Positions 1 to 6,407 of a stretch of 6,716 nt of DNA are shown here, piece by piece. The notes under the pieces are model-generated. The model saw only the letters and a program-made list of their open reading frames with translations. It ran no database searches and had not been told where the DNA came from. This stretch comes from Mariprofundaceae bacterium (lineage in GTDB: Bacteria > Pseudomonadota > Zetaproteobacteria > Mariprofundales > Mariprofundaceae), in NCBI GenBank assembly GCA_030950875.1, contig JAUZQS010000147.1, positions 1-6,716 on the forward strand, given 5' to 3'. Position numbers and translations under genes: made by a program. The stretch's first letter is position 1, and every line of letters begins with the position of its first letter.

Positions 1-1360
1 TAGTAGATGGATAATAATGCCGAAGGTCATTGGCAATATGTATGGAGTTCGGAACAATCATTTGCACTTGAGTTGCACAGAGTTCACGCTGTTCCAGCCA
101 TAGGTTCATCTTAATGCGTAATGAAATACGTTTCCAAAGCGGAAAATCACGAACTTTAGCAAATGGGGGGCCATGAAAAGTGCTGATGTGATGATCCTGT
201 GTGCGTTCATGGCTATGAATAATCATTTCAGGCGTGCGGTGCTGTTTTAACCAGTGATGTACACGACGAGAAAAACGGATATGGGCAAGCCAACGTGGTT
301 TGGGGCGAACTGTGCCCAATTCATGAATAGACACGTTTGATAAAGGCTCTGTGCATAGGTTTACTTCGCATAACACATGGACTTGGTGCCCCATGCTTAC
401 CAGTTCACGGCAAAGCTCCCAAACATAGCGTTCCATACCGCCAACAGGGCCAAATCGACGGCATATTTGCACAATAGTTAATTGATTGGATATAGTTTTT
501 TGCTGTTGATGTTTTTTATCATCATGAGGGAGAGAGGCCTCTTGTTTACTATGGGAGGAAATCCCTTGGCGTGCGATGATTCGTTTTTCATGGATGCATG
601 CGGCAAGTAAAGCATCGTTATTATCGAGGCTTGAGCGTGTGGCTTCAGCATGCCAAAGATGGAGAAGAGGTATGCCCCGAAGAGTTCTGCGTGTTATGCC
701 CGTATGGAAAAGGCGACAGGCTATATCTGAGTCCTCTCTTCCCCAGCCTTTATAGGATTCATCAAAACCGTCTACTTGAAGTAAATCTTTACGCCAAAAA
801 GCGAGGTGACAACCTCTAAGACCACGTAGTTTGGTTGTGCCTCCTGTGCAAAATATAGGTAAAATAAGCGGGGTTATGCGATTGATCTCACCCTTTATAA
901 CCCGCTTTATAAGTGTGGAAAGGGGCTCTTGTTGTATTGGCCAAGGCGCTGTTCTAAGATGATGGCTTAATTTTTCAGAAAGTAATAATCTTCCTCCTGT
1001 CACAAAGCTTCCTGGCCGTGCATTGGATCGATGTGCAGCAACCAAGCCAGGAAAGGGAATGCAGTCGCCATCAGTAATGATCAAGTAGGACGTTTTAGCT
1101 TGGTGAATAGCTCGGTTGCGAATAGCTGAGAGTCTAAAACCTAAATCTTCATGCCAAATATGCTGAATTGGGACGGGGAAGTTCGCAGACTTTTTTTTTA
1201 TAAAAGCTGCAGTTTTAGAATCAGATCCATCATCTGCAATATATAGGATAAAGTTAAGATCAGTTTGATTTCGATATCCTTCAATAACAAGGCTAAGGTT
1301 ATCGATACTATTGTATGTAGAAATGATGATGCCGATAGTTTCTTTCAAGCGGTTACTCAT
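1..1360 (-). CDS. Bifunctional glycosyltransferase, GT2 domain fused to GT4 domain (3' end cut by window edge)
   Basis: I translated the minus strand from the ATG at 1360 and found one uninterrupted frame of 453 codons that runs off the left edge. Residues about 7-240 are a GT-A fold GT2 transferase: ISTYN at 13-17, DDGSD at 43-47, the metal-binding DGD at 97-99, and a galactosyltransferase-type C-terminal motif GWGREDSD at 205-212 followed by HLWH at 234-237. Residues about 266-292 are a polar H/Q/K-rich linker. From about 294 a second enzyme begins with a typical GT4 (GT-B) N-terminus: a beta strand, then GPVGGMERYVWELCREL (304-320), GHQVHVLCE (324-332) and HSHE (382-385). The GT4 donor-binding half lies outside the window. 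The start overlaps the galE stop by 8 bases (ATGAGTAA), with GGAAGG about 9 bases upstream. It probably adds outer-core or O-chain sugars at the cytoplasmic face of the inner membrane. The exact sugars are unknown; galactose is an inference from galE next door. Confidence 0.85.
   Translation of the reverse strand, partial: MSNRLKETIGIIISTYNSIDNLSLVIEGYRNQTDLNFILYIADDGSDSKTAAFIKKKSANFPVPIQHIWHEDLGFRLSAIRNRAIHQAKTSYLIITDGDCIPFPGLVAAHRSNARPGSFVTGGRLLLSEKLSHHLRTAPWPIQQEPLSTLIKRVIKGEINRITPLILPIFCTGGTTKLRGLRGCHLAFWRKDLLQVDGFDESYKGWGREDSDIACRLFHTGITRRTLRGIPLLHLWHAEATRSSLDNNDALLAACIHEKRIIARQGISSHSKQEASLPHDDKKHQQQKTISNQLTIVQICRRFGPVGGMERYVWELCRELVSMGHQVHVLCEVNLCTEPLSNVSIHELGTVRPKPRWLAHIRFSRRVHHWLKQHRTPEMIIHSHERTQDHHISTFHGPPFAKVRDFPLWKRISLRIKMNLWLEQRELCATQVQMIVPNSIHIANDLRHYYPST
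1191..1199. repeat. Nine-base A/T homopolymer inside the GT2 coding region
   Basis: The plus strand has nine T in a row, which reads on the coding strand as ATA AAA AAA AAG (Ile-Lys-Lys-Lys, residues 54-57 of the fused glycosyltransferase). As written, the reading frame continues correctly across it. Runs of this length can cause polymerase slippage or replication slippage, so the tract is a possible site of on/off variation or of sequencing error. Confidence 0.6.
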
Positions 1361-2333
1361 CAGCCATAGCCTTCCAAGCACTATGAATCATCATGGTTAT
1401 ATCTTGTTTGCTTACAGCCTGCCCTGTTGCTTTTCGCCATAAACGATCGTCAGCTAAAAGCTTAGGGGGGTCACCAAGGCGAGGTGGAAAACTTTCGGTT
1501 TCAATCTGAACGCCAGTGCAGGTCTCAACAGCTGCGATAACCTGACGGACAGAATAGCCGTTTCCACTGCCTAAATTAAAGTGATTCCATCCATTCCACG
1601 TGCTATTTAATAAGTTTTCTCCAGCAGTTTTATGAGCTTCAGCAAGGTCCTGTACATGAATGTAATCACGAATTGCCGTACCATCGGGAGTGTCATGTTC
1701 TGTTCCATAAAGAGAAAAAGTTTGTTGTTGATGGGCTGAATTCAGGAGGTTTGGAATTAAATGTGTTTCGGGCTCATGACGCTCATGAAGTACGGGGTTA
1801 GAGCCACATCCTGCGACATTAAAATAACGAAGTGCAACGGCATGAAGCCCCCACTCAATCGTTGCTACTTCAATCATACGCTCACTCATTGCTTTACTTT
1901 CACCATAAGGAGAAAGCGGGGCTAGTGGGTGATACTCTGGTATAGGGATGATCTGAGCCATGCCATAAACAGCGCATGACGATGAATAGACAAGGGACTT
2001 GCAGTTGGCACGCTTCATACCCTCTAAGATGTTTTGAGTCATCAGGGTGTTATAATGAAGGTAGCTCCAAGGCTTTATGGCAGATTCGCCAACCAATGAC
2101 ATTGCAGCGAAATGAAATATAATATCGGGTTTAGACTGGGTAATTGTATTGATAGTGGCTTTTTGATCACATAGGTCATGCTCGACTAAAGTTGCGTTGC
2201 TATTTATATTTTCACGAAACCCTGTGGAGAAGTTATCAATGACTGTGACTTGATAACCTGATTTTACCAATAAATGAACCATATGGCTACCAATATAGCC
2301 TCCTCCTCCAGTAACGAGCGCGTGTTTAACCAT
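1353..2333 (-). CDS. galE: UDP-glucose 4-epimerase
   Basis: A 326-residue extended short-chain dehydrogenase that interconverts UDP-glucose and UDP-galactose in the cytoplasm using bound NAD. The Rossmann motif TGGGGYIGSH is at residues 8-17, with D33 in VIDNFSTG as the likely NAD ribose-binding acid. The catalytic set is complete: SSS at 117-119 and Y143-x3-K147 in SPYGESK. RYFNVAG (169-175), IRDYIHVQDLAEAH (221-234) and NLGSGNGYSV (253-262) are hallmark GalE segments, and the length fits the family (about 330-340). The start gives the expected N-terminus, although no good ribosome binding site is seen. It follows a 73-base gap (2334-2406) in which I see no convincing promoter, terminator or gene, and its stop overlaps the start of the glycosyltransferase downstream. 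That arrangement suggests it feeds UDP-galactose to that enzyme. A related epimerase with a different UDP-sugar preference cannot be excluded. Confidence 0.93.
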   Translation of the reverse strand: MVKHALVTGGGGYIGSHMVHLLVKSGYQVTVIDNFSTGFRENINSNATLVEHDLCDQKATINTITQSKPDIIFHFAAMSLVGESAIKPWSYLHYNTLMTQNILEGMKRANCKSLVYSSSCAVYGMAQIIPIPEYHPLAPLSPYGESKAMSERMIEVATIEWGLHAVALRYFNVAGCGSNPVLHERHEPETHLIPNLLNSAHQQQTFSLYGTEHDTPDGTAIRDYIHVQDLAEAHKTAGENLLNSTWNGWNHFNLGSGNGYSVRQVIAAVETCTGVQIETESFPPRLGDPPKLLADDRLWRKATGQAVSKQDITMMIHSAWKAMADE

Positions 2334-2406
2334 GTTATTTGATAATACTCATGCAATAAACGTGTAGGGAGTTTGCGATGAGGCGTTAGACAAAGATACT
2401 TGCACC

Positions 2407-2979
2407 TTATGCATGCGTAGATATGTATATTTGTAAATAATAGATGCCAATAAACAAGATAATCCCCGCTAACATAGCCAGAGCATTTTTTTGTTCACGG
2501 TGCTTGGCAACTAATGGCCATGAAAACTGACCTTGGGCAGGATAGTTTGTCCATTTAGGCCAGAACATTGGAACAACGGCAATCCACTTGGTGAATTCTT
2601 CACCAAAAATACCCGCAATAAACGCAGCTTCACTGCGCATGGTTGCACGATAAATAATGGTAAATGAAAGGATTCCAAAGAACGCTGCCCAAGGGTTAAA
2701 CGCCATAACGCAAAAACCAACAAAAATCATAGCATTGAAAAAATACAAAGGATTTCTGGTGAAACGGTAAGGCCCTGCCGTGGCAAGCTTGGCATTTTTA
2801 TCAATATAGCCAGATGACCATGTGCGACCCATTTCACCCAAGCAAACCATGATACCACCCAAAGCTAAAGAAAGAATGGTAGGTTTCGCTAAAATCAACA
2901 AAAGGATAAATGCAGGAGCAGTCGCCGATTTACGATTGGCAAGACACCATGTTTCAAGTTTTGTGTACGTATTGTTCAC
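2407..2979 (-). CDS. Integral-membrane methyltransferase, isoprenylcysteine carboxyl methyltransferase (ICMT/PEMT-like) family
   Basis: A 190-residue hydrophobic protein with likely membrane segments near residues 22-48 (possibly two), 80-112 (possibly two) and 166-186. The signature of the ICMT/phospholipid methyltransferase superfamily is present: GPYRFTRNPLY at 69-79 (the R-x-P-x-Y SAM-site motif), followed by E117 and FGEEF at 125-129 before the aromatic region at 132-143. Family members use SAM to methylate small or membrane-embedded substrates; bacterial members mostly have no assigned substrate, and none can be deduced here. The start is GTG, chosen because it makes a GTGA overlap with the upstream DUF3108 stop and has a strong AAGGAG five bases before it. 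Being coupled to DUF3108 and LPS core genes suggests an envelope substrate, which is inference only. Family assignment is fairly sure; function is open. Confidence 0.85.
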   Translation of the reverse strand: MNNTYTKLETWCLANRKSATAPAFILLLILAKPTILSLALGGIMVCLGEMGRTWSSGYIDKNAKLATAGPYRFTRNPLYFFNAMIFVGFCVMAFNPWAAFFGILSFTIIYRATMRSEAAFIAGIFGEEFTKWIAVVPMFWPKWTNYPAQGQFSWPLVAKHREQKNALAMLAGIILFIGIYYLQIYISTHA

Positions 2980-3716
2980 TTAGGCTCCTTATAATCGGTG
3001 AGAGTCCCAACGATATGGCCAATTTTTATTTTTGCGATCAATTTGATAGGGATATGCCTGCTATCATTGGTGACCCATATTTTCAGTTTGCCTTTGCTGG
3101 AGAAAATACCTGCTGTTTTAAGAACAGGTTCAAGGCTAATGCATTCAACATGTCCACCCCAAGGGGCGCGCAACAGCTTTGTTTTTTTACCAATATTCAC
3201 AACGACATTATATATTTTGCGCGAATCAAACACTGGGATACTCAGTGTTTGCCCAACACGCAACGTTTGGCTGCGTACTCTAAAGAATGCGTCGATGACA
3301 TTCAAATGTCCTGCAGGCACATCATAGCTATCGGTTTTTTTATTTTGTGTGTAAAGAACCTTATTGTGCTGCCAATCAAATACAGTGCTTTTTTTAGCAT
3401 GGTAAGAGCGTTCATGTTGCTCCAGATCAAAGCGCGTGCTTTGCATCTTGCCATCCACACATATACCTTCTGATACAATGGTATCGCGAACTTTTTTGAA
3501 TATATCAAGGAATTTATTGGTGCGAGCAGGGGTGTGAATCTTGTATTGTTTATCTGTGGAAGTGCTGACGGTCATGGTGGCAGAGCCAGCATTGATAAAT
3601 TCCCAACCAACATTGAACGTGAGCTGCTCCCCCGCATAGGGCATGCATAGATGTCCTGCATAGGCCAAGGGGTTGAAGGCAAAGAGGCTTAGTAGAATGA
3701 CAATAGCGACCCTCAT
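2976..3716 (-). CDS. Exported DUF3108 domain protein
   Basis: A 246-residue protein with a clear Sec signal peptide: M-R, a hydrophobic core VAIVILLSLFAF (3-14), and a likely signal peptidase I site after A20 (LAYA). No lipobox is present, so it should be a soluble periplasmic or outer-membrane-associated protein rather than a lipoprotein. The mature part matches DUF3108: GEQLTFNVGWEFINAGSA at 29-46, RTNKFLDIFKKVRDTI at 65-80, and the C-terminal strand pattern KLKIWVTNDSRHIPIKL at 210-226. No enzymatic function is known for the family. An ATG six codons further upstream (3734) is possible, but the start at 3716 gives an ATGA overlap with the waaC stop, has AGGAAG seven bases upstream, and puts the signal peptide at the very N-terminus. 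Its place between heptosyltransferase and membrane methyltransferase genes hints at a role in LPS or envelope assembly. Confidence 0.87.
   Translation of the reverse strand: MRVAIVILLSLFAFNPLAYAGHLCMPYAGEQLTFNVGWEFINAGSATMTVSTSTDKQYKIHTPARTNKFLDIFKKVRDTIVSEGICVDGKMQSTRFDLEQHERSYHAKKSTVFDWQHNKVLYTQNKKTDSYDVPAGHLNVIDAFFRVRSQTLRVGQTLSIPVFDSRKIYNVVVNIGKKTKLLRAPWGGHVECISLEPVLKTAGIFSSKGKLKIWVTNDSRHIPIKLIAKIKIGHIVGTLTDYKEPK
2985..2990 (-). promoter_or_regulatory. Ribosome binding site deciding the GTG start of the membrane methyltransferase
   Basis: AAGGAG lies five bases upstream of the GTG at 2979 and inside the last codons of the DUF3108 gene. It is the strongest Shine-Dalgarno match seen at an operon junction in this window, and it supports the non-ATG start. 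Confidence 0.75.
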
Positions 3717-4741
3717 CGGCGTACTTCCTGCCAAGCCTGATAGATATGTTGGACATTAAGTGATGGCATACAGATAAAATTATCGCAATGACGATTAAAA
3801 CACGGCGAGCAATCTACTTGTGGTGTGATATGCCGATGCAAAGCTCCCAAAGCCCCCATGCGCCAAGGCGCAGTCGCACCCCATAATGTGATCGTGGGGC
3901 AATCACAGGCCGCAGCCAAATGGGTGACGCCAGTATCTTGTCCGAGATAGGCAGAGGCTTGTTGTAGCATGCCTGCAAGTGTTGTTAGAGGAAAACAATG
4001 AGCTGCGACAATGATATTTTTATACTGCTTGGCGATGCTTTCGGCGCGTTGTTTTTCTTCGTTGTTACCCCATAAAATAAGCAGAACTTGCTGTGCTTGC
4101 ATATGGCTGGCTAATGCTTGCCATTGCGCATCGGGAAGGCGTTTGGTGCTATAACTTCCGCCAACATGAAGTATTGTAAAAGCTGTTTGAATACCCATGT
4201 CTTGCAAGGCTTGCTTGGCCTGCTGTTGCATATCCAGAGTTATTTGAATATGGGGAGCGCTGTATGCTTGCTCGTTGTTTGCAGTTTTATTTTGAGTCGC
4301 AAATGCCGATGCAATGATGTGTCGATAAAGTGGAACAACATGTTTTTCATTGGGGTGAAAATTAACCGGTCGAACAAACCAGCGATTGGGCCATTCAGGG
4401 CTTTGATGTTTATCAAAACCAAACACCTTACAGCCTGATTTGGCACTTGCCCATGCCATGATGCCTGATTTAATAAGTCCTTGCAGATCAAAAATAATAT
4501 CGAAGTTTTCTTGGCGTAATGTTTGAATCATATGCCAAGCATGACGGATTTTAGACTCCCCTTTCAAGGCAACTTTATGCACCTTGACCTGTGGCGGAAA
4601 TATGTCTGTCACAAATGCGAAACGCTGGTCAACCAGCCAATGAACTTCACTTATTTCAGGGCGTTTTAGGAGGTCATCCAGAGCCGGGAGTGCATGAATA
4701 ATGTCGCCAAATGCCGATAGTTTTACAATCAGAACTTTCAA
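3713..4741 (-). CDS. waaC: LPS heptosyltransferase I (WaaC-like, GT9)
   Basis: A 342-residue GT9 enzyme expected to add the first L-glycero-D-manno-heptose to Kdo on lipid A at the cytoplasmic face of the inner membrane, using ADP-heptose. It begins with the family N-terminus VLIVKLSAFGDIIHALPAL (3-21), carrying catalytic D13. WaaC-type DLQGLIKS is at 85-92 and GFD at 108-110; LHVGGSYSTKRLPDAQW at 191-207 contains K200 at the usual ADP-heptose-binding lysine, although the common K-x-W tryptophan is leucine here. The donor motif is DTGVTHLAA at 269-277. A cysteine cluster (C311, C314, C319, C324, then M325) ends the protein. The start is TTG, overlapping the waaF stop as TTGA; no good ribosome binding site is visible, so translation probably depends on coupling. 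The choice of WaaC over another GT9 heptosyltransferase rests on the DLQGLIKS region and on its pairing with WaaF. Confidence 0.88.
   Translation of the reverse strand: MKVLIVKLSAFGDIIHALPALDDLLKRPEISEVHWLVDQRFAFVTDIFPPQVKVHKVALKGESKIRHAWHMIQTLRQENFDIIFDLQGLIKSGIMAWASAKSGCKVFGFDKHQSPEWPNRWFVRPVNFHPNEKHVVPLYRHIIASAFATQNKTANNEQAYSAPHIQITLDMQQQAKQALQDMGIQTAFTILHVGGSYSTKRLPDAQWQALASHMQAQQVLLILWGNNEEKQRAESIAKQYKNIIVAAHCFPLTTLAGMLQQASAYLGQDTGVTHLAAACDCPTITLWGATAPWRMGALGALHRHITPQVDCSPCFNRHCDNFICMPSLNVQHIYQAWQEVRR
3724..3729 (-). promoter_or_regulatory. Ribosome binding site for the DUF3108 gene
   Basis: AGGAAG sits seven bases upstream of the ATG at 3716, inside the end of waaC. It favours this start over the in-frame ATG at 3734, which would lie upstream of the site. 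Confidence 0.65.
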
Positions 4742-5697
4742 TGTTTCAAGTGTCCCAAACAGGCATCTCTGACTATTTCAGGTAAGATATTCACCATGCA
4801 AGGATGGCCTGAAACAGAGCATTCACGCTTTAAGCACGGGCTGCATGGTGCGGGTTGATATAACAATGAAACATGGTCACCCGACGGCGCAGTGCGACTG
4901 GGATCTGTAGCACCAAAGATACCGACGGTTGGCCTGCCAAGGCCAGCGGATACATGCATCAAACCCGAATCATTACACAGTGTTAAACGACTAGACGCTA
5001 CCAGTTGCAGAGCCTGGCGTAAGCTTGTTGTGCCTGATGCGTTCCATGATTTTCCGGTTGTTTTTTGTAGGCATTGCTTGCCAATATCACGTTCGGCTTG
5101 CGTACCTAAAATAACTGGCTGCCAGCCAGCTTCTGAAAGCCATTTTAGAATATAGGCATAGGATTGTGATGGGTAACGCTTGGCTCCGCCAAACTGTGCG
5201 CCAGGAGCAACACAAATGGCGCGTTTTGGATCAATACCATGCTCTTGAAGCAATGTAATACCCGCTTCCACATCAGTTTTAGAGGCAAGTAGCAAAACAT
5301 GGCGTTGCTCTACTGGAATATGCGCTTGCTCGACCAAATCGAGAAAATAGTCGCGGTGATGTTCATGCTGCATGTTTAACTTGGGGCGGTAAGCATGGGT
5401 GAGAAGTAACGAGCGACACTCATGCTTGAAGCCATGGCGCTCTTGCGCACCAGAACGAAATGCTTGCCATGCAGCATGGAAGCTATTGCGAAACAAGAAG
5501 CTCTTTTGATGTGCTGCCAGTTCTGTTTGATATGTTGTTTTCCCTAAATTGAGAAAGGGCAGTAAGTCTTCCAACCATGGCCGGCCAACGACGTGAATCG
5601 TACTATCTGAATGATGCTGTATGATGGCGCGCATAGCAGGTTGCGCCATAATGACATCTCCCAGCCAGTTAGGTGGAAATATGCTAATAATCTGCAT
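4738..5697 (-). CDS. waaF: LPS heptosyltransferase II (WaaF-like, GT9)
   Basis: A 319-residue GT9 enzyme expected to add the second heptose of the LPS inner core from ADP-heptose. The N-terminus FPPNWLGDVIMAQPAMRA (7-24) is typical of WaaF and carries catalytic D14. NSFHAAWQAF (71-80), GFKHECRSLLLTHAYR (89-104), APGAQFGGAKRYP (164-176) and the donor loop NDSGLMHVSAGLGRP (242-256) with FGATDP (261-266) all fit the family. The C-terminal cysteine cluster is C285, C288, C293, C300, then M301. The ATG at 5697 was chosen because it gives the family-length N-terminus and a TAATG one-base overlap with the methyltransferase stop. A GTG at 5733 would add 12 residues that do not fit the fold. The Shine-Dalgarno is weak, suggesting reinitiation by ribosomes from upstream. 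Confidence 0.92.
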   Translation of the reverse strand: MQIISIFPPNWLGDVIMAQPAMRAIIQHHSDSTIHVVGRPWLEDLLPFLNLGKTTYQTELAAHQKSFLFRNSFHAAWQAFRSGAQERHGFKHECRSLLLTHAYRPKLNMQHEHHRDYFLDLVEQAHIPVEQRHVLLLASKTDVEAGITLLQEHGIDPKRAICVAPGAQFGGAKRYPSQSYAYILKWLSEAGWQPVILGTQAERDIGKQCLQKTTGKSWNASGTTSLRQALQLVASSRLTLCNDSGLMHVSAGLGRPTVGIFGATDPSRTAPSGDHVSLLYQPAPCSPCLKRECSVSGHPCMVNILPEIVRDACLGHLKH

Positions 5698-6380
5698 TAT
5701 GGGTGCTTTAATGGCGTGCAAATATATAGCCACTCATCTTTCAGGCTGAATGCCTCTGTTGATGGTAAATGTTGGCTTGAATGAATGTTAAAGTGACGTT
5801 TTAAAGTGTTTTCCAAACCATGTTTTGTGTAGCAATACAGGCGATTTTTTAAAGTTCGTTGTGGAAAAAATTTAGCTGTAAAATAGTGTAGTTTCGCAAA
5901 GGCTGAAGGCCATAGCTCCACACTGATGATAAAGCTTCCATCGGGTTTGAGAAGACGCTCCGTTTCATGCAGAATTAATTCTGGGTTTTGTACATAGCTA
6001 AGCGTTTTCAAACATACAATGCAATCGTAAGATGCATCTGGCGCTTTGATATTTTCCGCCATCTCGGTGATAAAAGTTCCTTTGGGCAGGCTGCCAGGCC
6101 ATGCGCGGCGGAAATCATCCAATAAAGGATCGAGAAAAGTCTTTTTTCCCAGCTTAATAAATTGGCAAACACATGCGGGGCCACAGCCTAATTCAAGGAT
6201 TTGGCTGTCTTCTTGAAGGTTGGATATATGAGGTTCAATAAGCGGTATATAACGTTCTTTCAGTAGTTCTTTCAGAGAATTTAGATCTGCATTTTTCTGC
6301 CGAAGTTGGCTGCACAGGGCAAGCTCGGCCTTCAGCGCAACGCTCCAACGTTGTTTGCTGAATGCTTTATGGTGTGCCAT
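5697..6380 (-). CDS. Class I SAM-dependent methyltransferase (Methyltransf_11-like)
   Basis: A 227-residue soluble methyltransferase. Motif I, ILELGCGP, is at residues 61-68; FLDPL (82-86) corresponds to the acidic end of strand 2; a motif II-like segment is ASYDCIVCLKTLSYVQNP (116-133); and the LLKPDGSFIISVELWPSA segment (143-160) is the motif III region. A charged helix (about 8-50) precedes the fold. No signal peptide or membrane segment is seen, so it acts in the cytoplasm. The substrate is unknown: the general fold covers sugar, lipid, ubiquinone-type and tRNA methyltransferases. The start has AGG about six bases upstream. It lies 27 bases after a Trm112-like gene and overlaps waaF by one base. 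That context allows two readings: an LPS-modifying methyltransferase, or an enzyme activated by the Trm112-like neighbour. Confidence 0.85.
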   Translation of the reverse strand: MAHHKAFSKQRWSVALKAELALCSQLRQKNADLNSLKELLKERYIPLIEPHISNLQEDSQILELGCGPACVCQFIKLGKKTFLDPLLDDFRRAWPGSLPKGTFITEMAENIKAPDASYDCIVCLKTLSYVQNPELILHETERLLKPDGSFIISVELWPSAFAKLHYFTAKFFPQRTLKNRLYCYTKHGLENTLKRHFNIHSSQHLPSTEAFSLKDEWLYICTPLKHP

Positions 6381-6407
6381 AGGTAGCCTGTATCATCATG
6401 TGTGCAA

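Noticed and set aside
161..172. Run of six G (C on the coding strand) in the GT4 region as a second slippage tract
   Set aside because: Six bases is short for slippage and it encodes the ordinary Gly-Pro-Pro of the GT4 domain.
434..436. Separate GT4 gene starting at the ATG at 436
   Set aside because: This methionine is inside the conserved GGMER loop; a start there would remove the first beta strand of the GT4 fold. The frame is continuous with GT2, so a fusion is the simpler reading.
598..819. Plus-strand open frame of 73 codons with several cysteines
   Set aside because: It lies wholly antisense to the conserved C-terminal motif region of the GT2 domain, has no recognisable domain, and is explained as a shadow of that gene.
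2334..2406. Promoter for galE (TATTAT as a -10 box)
   Set aside because: No acceptable -35 hexamer lies 16-18 bases upstream of it, so the match is not better than chance in AT-rich DNA.
2910..3473. Plus-strand open frame of 187 codons
   Set aside because: Antisense across the start of the membrane methyltransferase and most of DUF3108, both of which carry clear family motifs. Its translation has no domain pattern.
3302..3508. Minus-strand frame of 68 codons inside DUF3108
   Set aside because: Out-of-frame shadow of the DUF3108 gene; similar out-of-frame shadows at 2511-2723, 3550-3756 and 4240-4491 were rejected for the same reason.
3717..3734. Longer DUF3108 start at the ATG at 3734
   Set aside because: It would put six extra residues before the signal peptide and lies upstream of the good ribosome binding site at 3724-3729.
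4118..5155. Plus-strand open frames at 4118-4438 and 4892-5155
   Set aside because: They are opposite to waaC and waaF core motifs and lack any family signature or ribosome binding site that stands out.
5698..5733. Longer waaF start at a GTG (5733), adding 12 residues
   Set aside because: The extra residues precede the normal WaaF first strand, overlap the methyltransferase more deeply, and the ATG at 5697 gives a typical TAATG junction.
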